The notes: generated by a model not told the origin, from the letters alone. DNA of 64,000 bases from Aminithiophilus ramosus (GCF_018069705.1 NZ_CP072943.1:1737453-1801452); one strand, 5' to 3'. Shown: positions 50,699 through 61,093, numbered from the stretch's first letter. Numbers and translations are program-made.

Positions 50699-53383
50699 TC
50701 ATCGAAGATTCCTGCGGCGCGACAGGAGCTTTCGACCTTCCGAGAGCGCCACGACCGTCATCGCTCCGGCGACGCAGAGACCCAGCTCCCCCGCTCCGAG
50801 AGGCGCCGTACGGAAGAGAGCGTTGAGAAAGGGGACGTAAACGAGGGAAAGCTGCAGGCCGAGCGTGACGGCGACGGCCAGGAGCAACACGGGGTTGGAG
50901 GCGAAGGAAGGGGAGAAGAGGGATCGTTCCTCTTCGCGCACGCAAAGGGCGTAGGCCATCTGACAGAAGGTGAGGGTCGTGAAGATCATCGTCTGCCAGA
51001 CCTTCGAGGCCGCTTCTTCGCTCCAGCACCTGTATCCGACCCCGAGGGAGACACCCCCGATGACGAACCCCATGAGAAGAATCTGCCAGCCCAGCCCCCG
51101 CGCGAAGACGCCCTCCTGCGGGTCCTGGGGCCGTCGGCTCATGACGCCTCTTTCGGCCTTTTCGTAGCTCAGGGCAACGGCCGGCAGCCCGTCCGTCATC
51201 AGATTGATCCAGAGAATCTGGATCGGCAGAAGAGGCAGGGCCATTCCCAGGAGGGGACCGACGAGCATGACGACGATCTCCCCCGTATTGCCGGTGAGAA
51301 TGTACCGGACGAATTTCCGGATGTTATCGTAGATGCGGCGCCCCTCTTTGACGGAGGCGACAATCGTGGCAAAATTATCGTCGAGCAGGATCATGTCCGA
51401 CGACTCCTTCGTCACATCGGTGCCCGTGATGCCCATGGCCACGCCGATGTCGGCCGCCTTCAGGGCCGGTGCGTCGTTGACTCCGTCTCCCGTCATGGCC
51501 ACGATCTCGCCCTGTCCCTGAAGCACTTCGACAAGGGTCATCTTGTTCCTCGGCGATACCCGGGCAAAGACGGACACGTCCCGAATCCTCTCCTTCAGCT
51601 CTTCGGGAGACATCCCGTCGAGATCGGCCCCCGTCAGAACGCCCGTCGCCGACAACCCCAGCTCCCGGGCTATGGCAAGGGCCGTCAGGGGATGGTCTCC
51701 GGTGATCATGACGGGACGGATCCCCGCCTGTCGGCAGAGCCCGACGGCCTCGACGGCCTCGGGGCGGACCGGATCGATCATGGCCGCCATGCCGAGAAAG
51801 ACGAGGTCCCTCTCGTAACTCCCGGGCCGATCCAGCTCGTCTCCTTCGAGGAAACGGCAGGCCATTCCCAGCACACGAAGGCCCTTTTCGGCCATGGCGA
51901 CGTTTTCGGCCGCGATCCCCTTCTTTTCCGCCTCGGTCAGAGGCTCTACGGCACCGTTCAGCAGCAGCCCGCTGCAGACCTCGATCAGGCCGTCGACGGC
52001 CCCCTTCGTCAGGACCACATGACGGCCCCGGCCTCCGGCAAGGGAGAGAACCCTGCCGACGATACCCCCCGGGCCGACGGAGGAAAGGGCGTGAACGGTC
52101 GACATGCGCTTGCGTTCGGAATCGAAAGGCAGCTCGCCGACGCGGGGCATCCGAGACTTGAGCTCGCCCGGATCGAGCCCCGCCTTCAGAGCGGCGAGGA
52201 CCAGAGCCCCTTCCGTGGGATCGCCGAGAACGGCTCCTTCCTCCGCCCCGACGACGGCGTCGTTGCAGAGCGCTCCCGTCAGCAGGAGCAGCCCCAGGTC
52301 GTCGTCCTGTCCGACGGTCACCGCCCTGTCCCAGACATAGCGACGACGGGGAAGCACCATCTCCGTCACCGTCATCCTGTTCTTCGTCAGGGTCCCCGTC
52401 TTGTCGGAACAGATCACCGTCACGCCGCCCAAGGTCTCCACGGCATGAAGACGACGGATCAGCGCCTTTTTCCTGAGCATCTGCTGGGCCCCCAGGGCCA
52501 GAGAGATGGTGACCACGGCGGGCAGCCCCTCGGGAATGGCGGCCACGGCCATGCTGATGGCCGTCATGAAGGTCTCGCGCACGCTCACCCCCTGCCCGTA
52601 CATCATGGCGGCCACGACGAAAATGAGCGCCACGGCCGCCATGGCCAGAGATCGGCCCAGCCGGGCCAGACGTCGCTGAAGCGGAGTCTGTCCGTCGTCC
52701 AGATCCTGAAGCATCGAGGCGATCGCGCCCAGCTCCGTGGCCATGGCCGTGGCGGTGACGACGGCCTCGCCCCGTCCATAGGTGACGACGGTGCCCGTGT
52801 AGACCATATTCCTGCGGTCGCCCAAGGGAACGGCATCCCCTTCGAGGCGTCCCGTCTCCTTCTCCACCGCCTCCGACTCTCCCGTCAGGGCGGCCTCCTG
52901 CACCTTGAGATTGGCGACGGCGATCAGACGACCGTCGGCAGGAACGACGTTGCCCGCCTCGAGCAGGAGGATGTCGCCGGGAACGAGGCCTTTGGCCGAA
53001 ATCTGCCGCTCCGCCCCGTCGCGCCGCACCCGGACAAGAGGCACGGCCATCTGCTTCAGAGCCGCCATGGCTTTTTCCGCCTTGAACTCCTGCCAGAAGC
53101 CCAAAGCCGTATTCAGCACGACGATGACGAAGATGACGACGCCGTCCCCATACTCCCCGAGCGCCAGGGAGACGAGAACAGCCGCCAAAAGGATCAGGAT
53201 CATGACATCCCGGACCTGGGCCAGAACAATCTGCCAGGCCTTTTTCCCGCCCCTTTCGACGAGCTCGTTGGGGCCGTACTCCCCCAGCCGCCGCTCGGCC
53301 TCGGCGGACGACAGTCCCCGCTCGGGAAGCGTATCGTGATCGTGAAGCACCTCTTCGACGCTCAGGACATGGGGCTCTCCCAT
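50699..53383 (-). CDS. Calcium-type P-ATPase (P2A family)
   Basis: An 894-residue cation-transporting ATPase. Actuator motif Leu-Thr-Gly-Glu-Ser near 166-170; TM4 Ile-Pro-Glu-Gly-Leu-Pro near 283-288; phosphorylated Asp327 in DKTGTLT; hinge Thr-Gly-Asp-Gly-Val-Asn-Asp-Ala-Pro. TM6 has Asn-Leu-Met-Thr-Asp-Gly, the Asn/Asp pair that binds calcium in SERCA and PMR1-type pumps. Ca2+ (or Mn2+) export is the likely role. The ATG at 53383 has an AGGAGG site. Confidence 0.93.
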   Translation of the reverse strand: MGEPHVLSVEEVLHDHDTLPERGLSSAEAERRLGEYGPNELVERGGKKAWQIVLAQVRDVMILILLAAVLVSLALGEYGDGVVIFVIVVLNTALGFWQEFKAEKAMAALKQMAVPLVRVRRDGAERQISAKGLVPGDILLLEAGNVVPADGRLIAVANLKVQEAALTGESEAVEKETGRLEGDAVPLGDRRNMVYTGTVVTYGRGEAVVTATAMATELGAIASMLQDLDDGQTPLQRRLARLGRSLAMAAVALIFVVAAMMYGQGVSVRETFMTAISMAVAAIPEGLPAVVTISLALGAQQMLRKKALIRRLHAVETLGGVTVICSDKTGTLTKNRMTVTEMVLPRRRYVWDRAVTVGQDDDLGLLLLTGALCNDAVVGAEEGAVLGDPTEGALVLAALKAGLDPGELKSRMPRVGELPFDSERKRMSTVHALSSVGPGGIVGRVLSLAGGRGRHVVLTKGAVDGLIEVCSGLLLNGAVEPLTEAEKKGIAAENVAMAEKGLRVLGMACRFLEGDELDRPGSYERDLVFLGMAAMIDPVRPEAVEAVGLCRQAGIRPVMITGDHPLTALAIARELGLSATGVLTGADLDGMSPEELKERIRDVSVFARVSPRNKMTLVEVLQGQGEIVAMTGDGVNDAPALKAADIGVAMGITGTDVTKESSDMILLDDNFATIVASVKEGRRIYDNIRKFVRYILTGNTGEIVVMLVGPLLGMALPLLPIQILWINLMTDGLPAVALSYEKAERGVMSRRPQDPQEGVFARGLGWQILLMGFVIGGVSLGVGYRCWSEEAASKVWQTMIFTTLTFCQMAYALCVREEERSLFSPSFASNPVLLLAVAVTLGLQLSLVYVPFLNALFRTAPLGAGELGLCVAGAMTVVALSEGRKLLSRRRNLR

Positions 53384-53485
53384 CGGTTTCCTCCTGTGTG
53401 TACAGATACAAAGCTTCATCGCAACCGTGCGAGCGGCCCTTCGCAAGCCGCCAGACCGACAAGAAAGGAAGTGACGAAGAAAATC

Positions 53486-54076
53486 ATGAGGCAAATCCAC
53501 AGTCATGAAAAATTGTCACAAAATCCAATAATCTCACGAAAACTCTGTTGCATGTTATTTATTTTTATGTTTTTATGCTTTTTTAACCAAAAGCACGCGC
53601 AGGCGGCTACGCTACACAGAAAGTCAGCCATATCGATTATGGCCAAAGAACTTCAAGGATATATGGCCCCTTTTAAGATCAAAAAAGCCAGCAAAAAATC
53701 GGTCGAATATGCCCGTTACATCTGGGAGACACACACGACATACGGCGTGGACCCCTTCCTGGTCACGGCCCTGATCTGCGTCGAATCGGGCGGGCAGGCC
53801 AACGCGAGGACGAAAACCTGCGTCGGCCTGATGCAGATCAGCGCTCAGGCCAACATGTCGTGGATCCCCAAACGTTTTCCCCACATAAAGACGACAAAGG
53901 ACCTGATGAAACCGCGCAACAACATCACGGTGGGCGCCTTCATCCTGGCGGAGGCGATGCGGTCGGCCCCCACCGTCCATCATGCCCTGTACACCTATCT
54001 CGGCAGGAAGGACAAGGCCTATGCCGACAAGGTCCTGGGCATAGCGGAACGCATGCACGCGGCCAACAGGCGCTGA
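53486..54076 (+). CDS. Exported lytic transglycosylase (SLT domain)
   Basis: A 196-residue peptidoglycan lyase. A signal peptide (about 1-40; Cys-Cys-Met-Leu-Phe-Ile-Phe-Met-Phe-Leu core, ending His-Ala-Gln-Ala-Ala) is followed by the SLT domain: Tyr-Gly-Val-Asp-Pro-Phe-Leu, catalytic Glu in Cys-Val-Glu-Ser-Gly-Gly, Val-Gly-Leu-Met-Gln-Ile and a Tyr motif Ala-Leu-Tyr-Thr-Tyr-Leu-Gly. The first 70 codons are A/T-rich, unlike the neighbours, suggesting acquisition or a recently altered 5' end. A GTG 4 codons upstream is an alternative start. Confidence 0.85.
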   Translation: MRQIHSHEKLSQNPIISRKLCCMLFIFMFLCFFNQKHAQAATLHRKSAISIMAKELQGYMAPFKIKKASKKSVEYARYIWETHTTYGVDPFLVTALICVESGGQANARTKTCVGLMQISAQANMSWIPKRFPHIKTTKDLMKPRNNITVGAFILAEAMRSAPTVHHALYTYLGRKDKAYADKVLGIAERMHAANRR

Positions 54077-54140
54077 TCTCCCCTTCCGTCACGCCCGAAG
54101 CGGCTTCCCGGCGCCATCGGTTCCGACATCCTCGGACAAG

Positions 54141-54170
54141 GAAGGGCCGCGCCTGAGAGAGCGGCCCTTC
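54141..54170 (+). terminator. Terminator-like hairpin after the transglycosylase
   Basis: A 10 bp stem (GAAGGGCCGC) with a 10-base loop about 65 bases past the stop; T-run poor. Confidence 0.5.
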
Positions 54171-54249
54171 CTCCGAAGGACCGTTCCGACGCCTCCGATT
54201 TCCGTCTTCGCCGAAAGGCGATGGCCGGAGACGTCGAAAAAGGAGTCTC

Positions 54250-55443
54250 TCACCGTGCCCCCATCGAAAGAGAGCCCGAGGGGCAGAGCCCCACGCAAAG
54301 CCCGCACCCGTCGCACCTATCGGGATCTATAGCCGGATATTCCCCGACTCTCCACTCGATGGCCTGATGGCCCGCGTCGCGACAGCTCACGAAGCAGGCG
54401 CCGCAGCGAAGGCAACGCTCCTGGAGGCATCGCGCCGTCACCGGACTCTCCCTAGAAAGGCTCGCATGGGGAACGACATGGGGAAGGGCGCCACCGACAA
54501 GGTCATCCGGGGAAGAACAGCCCTTCTCCCTCAGGTAGGCCAGAAGCCCCCGGCAGAGGTCGTCGACGATGCCATAGCCGCGTTCCATCACGGCCGAACA
54601 GACCTGGAGGGAAGAGGCCCCTGCCAGAAGGAACTCCGCCGCGTCGCGCCAGTCGCAGATCCCTCCCATGCCCGATACGGGGACATCCATGGAGGCGGCA
54701 AGAGCCACGCAGCGCAGGGCCACGGGCTTGACGGCGCGACCGGAGAGGCCGCAGAAAGCGCTCTGCCCCGCCACGGAAGGCAGGGGGCGCCAGCTGTCGA
54801 GATCGATGCCGCTGAGCGCGTTGAGGGTGTTGATCAGGGCGACGGCGTCGGCCCCCGCCTCCATCGAGGCCTTCGTCCCGGCCTGGATATCGCTGAAGGC
54901 GGGCAGCTTCACGATGAGGGGAAGGGATGTGGCCTCCCGAACCCAGCCCACCACTTCGCGAATCGCCTCGGGACGGGATCCGATGCTGAACTCGCCCCCC
55001 TCCTCGGCACCGCCGTGAGGACAGGAGAGGTTCAGCTCCAGCCAGTCCACGCCGGTATCCTCGCAGGACCGGGCTACGGCGCGCCATTGCCTCTCGTCGG
55101 GCCTTCCGCCGTAGAGAAGGCTGGCCCCGAGCCCCCTGTCGGGGTAGCCTTTTTTGATCGCCGCCAGATCGGCGAGCCACTCTTCGGTGGAACGCATGGA
55201 GGCCAGCTCCATGTTGGTAAAACCCCAAACGCGCCCGCTCTCCCTCAGGGCGCGGATACGCGGGCGGACGTTCCGCCTGGCGGGCTCCTCGACCTGGGTG
55301 AGCGTCTTGATGATCGCCCCGCCCCATCCCGCCTCGAAAGCCCTCTCGATCATCTCCCGACTGCGCGTCGGAGGAGCGGAGGCCAGCAGGAAGGGATTTT
55401 TCAGCTTCACCCCCAGAAAGGTCGTCTGCAGCGTCACGTCCAT
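54250..55443 (-). CDS. Dihydropyrimidine dehydrogenase PreA-like protein with two [4Fe-4S] motifs
   Basis: A 397-residue protein: a dihydroorotate-dehydrogenase-type TIM barrel (residues 1-300) plus a C-terminal two-cluster ferredoxin domain. Barrel features are Asn-Leu-Ser-Cys-Pro-His-Gly, Lys-Leu-Pro, Ile-Asn-Thr-Leu and Ser-Gly-Arg-Ala-Val-Lys-Pro-Val-Ala-Leu-Arg. Cluster motifs are Cys-Leu-Arg-Cys-Gly-Ala-Cys-Phe-Val-Ser-Cys and Cys-Asp-Gly-Cys-Gly-Leu-Cys-Val-Gly-Leu-Cys-Pro. In E. coli PreA works with the NADH-binding PreT; no PreT-like gene is near, so ferredoxin may be the direct electron partner. Pyrimidine reduction is the expected but unproven reaction. Confidence 0.88.
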   Translation of the reverse strand: MDVTLQTTFLGVKLKNPFLLASAPPTRSREMIERAFEAGWGGAIIKTLTQVEEPARRNVRPRIRALRESGRVWGFTNMELASMRSTEEWLADLAAIKKGYPDRGLGASLLYGGRPDERQWRAVARSCEDTGVDWLELNLSCPHGGAEEGGEFSIGSRPEAIREVVGWVREATSLPLIVKLPAFSDIQAGTKASMEAGADAVALINTLNALSGIDLDSWRPLPSVAGQSAFCGLSGRAVKPVALRCVALAASMDVPVSGMGGICDWRDAAEFLLAGASSLQVCSAVMERGYGIVDDLCRGLLAYLREKGCSSPDDLVGGALPHVVPHASLSRESPVTARCLQERCLRCGACFVSCRDAGHQAIEWRVGEYPAIDPDRCDGCGLCVGLCPSGSLSMGAR

Positions 55444-56070
55444 ATTCTTTCCCCCTTCGTCGCGATCTTCAGCAAAGATTCGTCATCGGGCGCAGCGGCG
55501 AGAGATTTCGTTCCGAACGAAGGGCGACGTCTCGTCCCCCTTCTCCATAGCGGCAAAGAAGCCCTCCAAAAGAGACATTCCGCTCCCTCTCCCCCCTCCG
55601 GAGACGTCGCTCAAGTTTCACCGGTTTCTCGTCCCCTTCTCTTCTTCTGCCTCTCCCCTCTTATACCGCCATTATCACCACAGGCGACCGCCCTTGTCAC
55701 CCTCACTCCGGCACCATCCCCCGCGCGCTCGAAAAAGGGGCAAGCATGGCCACCGCCTCAACCTTCGGGGAAGAAAAGCCCTGAAGCCCTTCTTCCCGAC
55801 CTCGATCCGACAAGAGGCTCCTGCCGCAGAGCGACCGCGGGAACTCTCGTTCGATCGGTCTGTCGGTATGAAATCATCTCCGCGTCGGCGAGGAAGAAGA
55901 ACATTTTTTGGATATTTGACTGATATGTGGCCAATAATATGTGCTACAATACGCTCTGTGGCGCCTGCAAATCGAGGCTGTCGAGGGAAAAGTGTACAGT
56001 GATCGCCATGACAGCGGAAGAGACGGTCAAACCTCCGAGGCTGCCGGCCTATCGTCAGGAGGTGTTTTCG
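55444..56070. other. Divergent intergenic region with promoter for the giant surface protein
   Basis: About 630 bases without a convincing gene. The last 170 bases are A/T-rich. An extended -10 element, TGCTACAAT (hexamer at 55945-55950), points at the surface-protein gene and would give a leader of about 115 bases. Confidence 0.45.
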
Positions 56071-59000
56071 ATGTGCGCGCACGCCTGTTCCGGGAAAGGA
56101 GCGCTCCACGCGCTCCGGCACGTGATCTCCGTACCGACCGTCTTCCCCCTTCCCTTCCTCCTTTCCTTCCTCCTTTTTCTCGGTTTTTCCATTACGGCAC
56201 CGCCCGCCGAGGCGACCGACTACGACAGGGACCCCTACGAGAAAGAACACGGTCTCATCAGAGACGACGAGTTCTTCCTCGTCCGGCAGGGAACGGAAGG
56301 GAATTACGCGGGCGTCTGGTATTTCGAGCCGGAAAACGTCCTCGACGCGCCCTCCCGACGAGCGCCGAATCAGTGGCAACATCTTACGGGCGATTCCGTC
56401 TGGATGAGCAGCGGGTTCAGCCCATGGGACCATGAGGACGAGGCCGTGCTCTTCGGCTATGCCAAGGACTACGCGCCCCATCTCGTCGAGGTCTCGCGGG
56501 CGAGTACGTCCGCCCCGATCGGGACGAACCCGGGCGATCTGGAAGGAAATGTGGAATTCCGGCTCCGGCACGTCGATTCGGGCGGACTCGGAACGCCCTC
56601 GTCACGGACGAGCGGGACCTACTACAAGGGCAGTTTCGGGGCCGTCGCGACCGATCTGGACGGGGACGGAATTTCGGAGATCGTCGTCGCCGGGGCGAGA
56701 GAGAATCGTTCTCCTCTGGCTTTCGGCGGCATCAGCCTCGCCAATGGGATCGCCGACGCGAACAACACCGTCACCCAGACGTCTCCGGCGGATTCGACGA
56801 ATTCCGGCGTCTACAGCGGCGTCCGCCTCGCCGCGGGAGACCTCGACGGCGACGGCGCGCCGGAACTGGTCGCCGTCTTTCAGTGCGCCGACGACGAGAA
56901 GGAGACGCAGGACTGGGCCACCATACAGATCGGGATCCACATCGCGGGCGACGCGGAGATCACCGAAATCGGCCATACGAAATCGTACTCCCTGAAGCGT
57001 CTGCACGAGGGGAAAACCGCCACGACCGTGAAGGCGGTCACCCCGCTTTCCTACTTCCTGCAGAACACCCGGAGCGACGTCTTCGACGTGGCCCTCGGGG
57101 ATTTCGACGGCGACGGGAAGGACGAGATCCTCCTCGCCTATCTCTGGAACTACGACGGCAACGACGACAGCGACGTCTACGTCCACACGGCCCTCTTCGA
57201 TGCGGAACGGGACGTGAGCGGCAACTTCGTCGTCACCCTCTCCTCGTCGTCGCAGAACCCCATCCCCGATCTCCTCGCAAAGGGGCTCAGCACGAACGGG
57301 AACTTCTACAAAGATGACTGCAATTCGCACCCCCTCTGCCTCCGAGTCGCGATGGCGGACGTCGATCGGGATCGTGAACGCGAATTCAGGGAAGAGGAAG
57401 TCGCGCGGGACGAGGCGGCACTGCTTTTTCTCCGCGGCGACTGGCCCATTCACGATGGCTCCGGTTCAATCCTGCGGGCCTACGTCGCGATGGCGTGGCA
57501 CGACGGATCGGGCGCCGTCCGCAACGGCTCCACGTGGTTCGAAATGGGCAGCGACGACGGGAGCCGGGTCATGCGCCTCGCCCAGAAGTGCCGCAAGACG
57601 GGGTCGCTCATCGCGGCCCATCTTTCCGGAACCTCGGACGGAGCAGCCATGACCAACAACCCACAGTTCATCGCGACTCTCTCGGGCTTCGCCGATTCGG
57701 GAGAGTCGGACTCGTCCCAGTCCTGCGCCGTCCCGCTCATGCTCCTGCGGGAGGACGGAAGCAACGGCGACGAAGTCACCTACGGACCGCCCTGGTACAT
57801 CCGGACCTACGAAGGCCCCTTCTTCCCCGTCGCGGGAGACGCCGACGGGGACAGCGCGATCCTGGGAGAGGCCCTTCATTTCGTCATCGAACACGACGTC
57901 GCGCCGGTGCTCTTCCTCGACGAGCCCCCAAAGCACCTGGATGTGATCGACGGAAAAGAGCGGAACGTGAGCCGCTACTCCGGCCTGTATGCGCGGTTCG
58001 AGGACACGGAGAGCAAGGAGGACAAGGCGACCAACACCTCGGCGACGGACACGGGATACGGAGTCGGGGAGGAAGTCGACTTGAGCTTCGGGACGAAGGT
58101 CCAATTCCTTTTGGGATCGAGCGAGTACCAGGCACAAATCAAGGAGAAGTTCAGCGCCTCGTGGACAACGAAGAGGGAGGAAATCGAGACAGGCTACTCG
58201 AAGAAGACCTTCTCGATCTCGGGACAGACGAACACGGACGACCTCCTTCTCTACCGGTGTCGGCACATCCACGTGTGGCGCTACAAGATCCTGGGGCACT
58301 TCGAGACGGCGGACGACGACTCGGTGACGGGACCTCTCTACTACCAGGTCACGATTCCCGAGGACGATACCTCGGTGCTCGCCCTGATTCCGGGCATGCA
58401 GGTCCCCTGGTACCAGCCGATCCACGAAAACGGCAACCTCTTCTCCTACCCCTCCTCGTACCTTCAGATCGAAGGCCAGAGCGGGTCCGAGCACCTGACC
58501 GACATCGTCGAGCTCGCCGTCGGCGGCAACGATGTCGAACAGAACGTCTCGTGGCTCTCGGGCAAGAAGGAGGAATTGTCGGAGGGAAGTTCCAAGACGT
58601 ACGCCGTCGACTCCTCCGTATCCTGTTCCGGAAAGTGGGAAGGTTTGAACAGCAGCTCCTGGGAGGCGAGCGTCTTCGGCAACTACGACCAGACCACATC
58701 GTCGATGAAATCCTCCGAAAACACCGTGGAGAAGGAAGAGGCCTTTTCGGTCGTCATTCCGGGACGCCCCAACATGAGCACATACCCGTACCGCCTCGAC
58801 TCGCTGATGTACAAGACCGAGGCGGGCACGATCACGCTCCGCTACGCGATCAGCCCCCAGGAGCTGACGGACCACAACAAGGGGTGGTGGGCCTTCTACC
58901 GCAAGGCGCCCGATCCCGCGCTGAACCTGCCCCGCAAGTGGCGCTGGGTCGGCGAGAATGCCTCCACGAGAGAGGACGACTGGGAGTGGAGCGACGACGA

Positions 59001-59940
59001 AGACGCGGCCATGATCCGCGGGATCTCCTTCTCCAGCGCCCTCGGCGACAGGCTGCCCGCCGATCTGCCCATCGGCGAGGACACGACCCTTTCCTGCCGC
59101 GTCTACAACTACAGCCTCCAGTCCATCTCGAACGTGGCCGTCCGTTTCGAAATCGCCCCCCTGGACCCGGAGACGGGCGAGACGGGAGACCGAACGACCA
59201 TCGCGACTCCGGTGGTCCCATCGCTTTCCGCCTGGGGGGGCACGTCGTCCAACTGGCAGATGGCCGACGCGACGTTGAAGACGGAAGAGTTCGCGGCCGG
59301 GAACTACCGGATCTTCGTCACTGTCGACCCCGACGACGCCATCGTCGAGCTGGCCGATCACGACAACGGCGACAGGACGGGCAACAACGAAGGGTGGTTC
59401 GACCTCTTTCTCTACGGAGAGGAATCCGATGAGGCCTCCGCCTCCAGCGGAACCACGGACAAGAGCGGGACGGACAGGTCATTCAACCTGACGCTGCTGA
59501 AGGATCGCGTTTCGGCCGGAAAAACCGTCCTGGACCCCGGGGAACGGACAAAAGTCACGGTCTACTGCAAGAACACCGGGCAGAGGGTGGCGACGAACAT
59601 CCATGCCCTCTTCTTCCACGATCATCCCGACAACGGAAAGGGCTTCCACGCGCGGCTCCTGTCGGGGCTCCTCCCCGGCGCGACGGGGAAGATGTCGGCG
59701 ATCTTCTCCGACATGGAGCCCGGAGTGCACCATATCTACGTCAAGCTGCTCGGCAAGACGAGAGAGACGGATTTCGAGGACAATATCGTCTCGCTGGACA
59801 TCACGGTGCGCGAACGCGCCGAAGCCGAAGAGGGAGGGAGCGGCGGCTGCGACGCCGGGACGGGATGGGCCGGCCTCTTCGCGGCGGGCCTGTTCTGCCT
59901 GACGGGAATCGGGACGTTCTCACGGAAGCAGAAACGATAA
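56071..59940 (+). CDS. Giant surface protein with FG-GAP repeats and Synergist-CTERM anchor
   Basis: A 1289-residue exported protein. The signal peptide is long (about 1-45: basic then a Phe/Leu run, ending Pro-Pro-Ala-Glu-Ala). FG-GAP/VCBS calcium-binding motifs Asp-Leu-Asp-Gly-Asp-Gly, Asp-Leu-Asp-Gly-Asp-Gly and Asp-Phe-Asp-Gly-Asp-Gly are at about 195, 257 and 343. A long central region (450-1000) has no fold I know. Two CARDB-like beta domains follow (about 1000-1110 and 1140-1245). The end Glu-Gly-Gly-Ser-Gly-Gly-Cys-Asp-Ala-Gly, a hydrophobic helix and Arg-Lys-Gln-Lys-Arg form the sorting signal. The ATG at 56071 follows AGGAGGTG; the frame is open 48 codons further up. Confidence 0.85.
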   Translation: MCAHACSGKGALHALRHVISVPTVFPLPFLLSFLLFLGFSITAPPAEATDYDRDPYEKEHGLIRDDEFFLVRQGTEGNYAGVWYFEPENVLDAPSRRAPNQWQHLTGDSVWMSSGFSPWDHEDEAVLFGYAKDYAPHLVEVSRASTSAPIGTNPGDLEGNVEFRLRHVDSGGLGTPSSRTSGTYYKGSFGAVATDLDGDGISEIVVAGARENRSPLAFGGISLANGIADANNTVTQTSPADSTNSGVYSGVRLAAGDLDGDGAPELVAVFQCADDEKETQDWATIQIGIHIAGDAEITEIGHTKSYSLKRLHEGKTATTVKAVTPLSYFLQNTRSDVFDVALGDFDGDGKDEILLAYLWNYDGNDDSDVYVHTALFDAERDVSGNFVVTLSSSSQNPIPDLLAKGLSTNGNFYKDDCNSHPLCLRVAMADVDRDREREFREEEVARDEAALLFLRGDWPIHDGSGSILRAYVAMAWHDGSGAVRNGSTWFEMGSDDGSRVMRLAQKCRKTGSLIAAHLSGTSDGAAMTNNPQFIATLSGFADSGESDSSQSCAVPLMLLREDGSNGDEVTYGPPWYIRTYEGPFFPVAGDADGDSAILGEALHFVIEHDVAPVLFLDEPPKHLDVIDGKERNVSRYSGLYARFEDTESKEDKATNTSATDTGYGVGEEVDLSFGTKVQFLLGSSEYQAQIKEKFSASWTTKREEIETGYSKKTFSISGQTNTDDLLLYRCRHIHVWRYKILGHFETADDDSVTGPLYYQVTIPEDDTSVLALIPGMQVPWYQPIHENGNLFSYPSSYLQIEGQSGSEHLTDIVELAVGGNDVEQNVSWLSGKKEELSEGSSKTYAVDSSVSCSGKWEGLNSSSWEASVFGNYDQTTSSMKSSENTVEKEEAFSVVIPGRPNMSTYPYRLDSLMYKTEAGTITLRYAISPQELTDHNKGWWAFYRKAPDPALNLPRKWRWVGENASTREDDWEWSDDEDAAMIRGISFSSALGDRLPADLPIGEDTTLSCRVYNYSLQSISNVAVRFEIAPLDPETGETGDRTTIATPVVPSLSAWGGTSSNWQMADATLKTEEFAAGNYRIFVTVDPDDAIVELADHDNGDRTGNNEGWFDLFLYGEESDEASASSGTTDKSGTDRSFNLTLLKDRVSAGKTVLDPGERTKVTVYCKNTGQRVATNIHALFFHDHPDNGKGFHARLLSGLLPGATGKMSAIFSDMEPGVHHIYVKLLGKTRETDFEDNIVSLDITVRERAEAEEGGSGGCDAGTGWAGLFAAGLFCLTGIGTFSRKQKR

Positions 59941-60385
59941 AGCGAAAAGGGGGATTTCGTCGCCTCGACTGTTTTTCGCAAGCCCCTATGCCCTTTCGCG
60001 CGGGAAGAGGCTTGGGACCGACAAGGCTCCGTAGCGGCTCGGACGGGAGATCCGCCGCGGGCCCAGGGCCGTCGGGAGCTCCCCTGACGGCGAACCGACT
60101 CCGATGTTCATGAAGGCCCGCCTGCCTCGTCGCCTCGACGGGACAAGCGGGCCTTCATGGAATGACCGAAAGAGCAGGGCCGCAAAAAAGGATCGACGGC
60201 GATCCGAAAAGCCTCGAGCCGGCCTTTTTCGCGGACCTGCCGCCTCGAAACCGAAAGTGCGAAAAATACGGGACAGAACCCCGCCTCGAAAGCGAATGGG
60301 CGAAGGACAGAGGACAGGACCTCTATCTTGGTCTCTCCCCAGCTGCACGGCGCGAGGAGCGGCACCCCTCCGGCGGCACGTTTGC
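59941..60385. other. Intergenic region with an inverted repeat
   Basis: About 445 bases without a supported gene. A perfect 13 bp inverted repeat (CATGAAGGCCCGC and complement; 60109-60121 and 60147-60159) encloses 25 bases. Its role is unknown; it may be the end of the surface-protein or the hicBA transcript. Confidence 0.5.
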
Positions 60386-60607
60386 CTACCGCCTCAACTC
60401 GTCCTCCGCGATCCCGGCGCTTTTCAGTATCGTCTTCAAAATGCCGGTTCCAAGAGTCTTCCCTTCGTGAAGCGGAACGACCGTCACCCTACCGTCGTCG
60501 TTTTCCATCACGACATGGCTCCCCCTCTGGCGGGTGCGTCGGAATCCGCACCTCTTCAGAAACGCGATCATCTCCGCTCCGGTCAGGCGCGGGAGCGTAG
60601 GGCTCAT
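60386..60607 (-). CDS. hicA: HicA-type toxin
   Basis: A 73-residue mRNA interferase of the HicA family (dsRBD-like fold). It has Leu-Lys-Arg-Cys-Gly-Phe-Arg-Arg, the catalytic-His segment Arg-Gly-Ser-His-Val-Val and a Val-Val-Pro-Leu-His-Glu-Gly-Lys-Thr-Leu-Gly-Thr-Gly-Ile-Leu-Lys-Thr-Ile run, all typical. It overlaps hicB by 4 bp and is second in the pair (antitoxin first). Confidence 0.93.
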   Translation of the reverse strand: MSPTLPRLTGAEMIAFLKRCGFRRTRQRGSHVVMENDDGRVTVVPLHEGKTLGTGILKTILKSAGIAEDELRR

Positions 60608-60804
60608 CCGACGGCCACTTTGCGGACGTTGGGGAACTCTCGCGGATGCTCGACGACCTCGAGATACAACCCGATGGCCTCCTCCAGATTCTCAAGAAGC
60701 TCCTCCATCGTCTCGCCGCACGTCTGACAGCCGGGCAGCTCCGGCACGTAGGCGAAGTACTGTCCGTCCTCGTCCCTGTCTATCACTGCGTAATATTCGG
60801 CCAT
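60604..60804 (-). CDS. hicB: HicB-type antitoxin
   Basis: A 66-residue short HicB: Tyr-Tyr-Ala-Val-Ile-Asp-Arg-Asp-Glu-Asp-Gly, Val-Pro-Glu-Leu-Pro-Gly-Cys and Gly-Glu-Thr-Met-Glu-Glu-Leu. It is the degraded-RNase-H-like antitoxin half without the extra DNA-binding helix-turn-helix of longer HicBs. A GTG three codons earlier (60813) is an alternative start. Confidence 0.9.
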   Translation of the reverse strand: MAEYYAVIDRDEDGQYFAYVPELPGCQTCGETMEELLENLEEAIGLYLEVVEHPREFPNVRKVAVG

Positions 60805-61093
60805 GACGCTCACAACCTTTCTACCGTCGGCTCAAAGAACCACTTCGCCCTCCTAGATCTCAACCGAGCGAAAAAACGGGATTGCCCCGATCGGCAGGGC
60901 GTCGCGGGTACGACGTTCGACATGAGGGCCTTTTCTGTATCGACAAGCGGGACAACCCCACAAGGCCGGCGGAATCTTCACCCGGGGCGATGGGTTCAAG
61001 CAGATCCGTTCTCGTTTCGCCCAGCGAGGCAGCTCGTTCCCGCGTGCCCCGGGAGGGAAATCAGGCTGAAGCCATGACAAACCAAGAAAAAAG
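60805..61093. other. Gap between hicB and the tmRNA terminator
   Basis: About 290 bases; I see no gene or RNA structure in it beyond short shadow ORFs. Confidence 0.4.
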
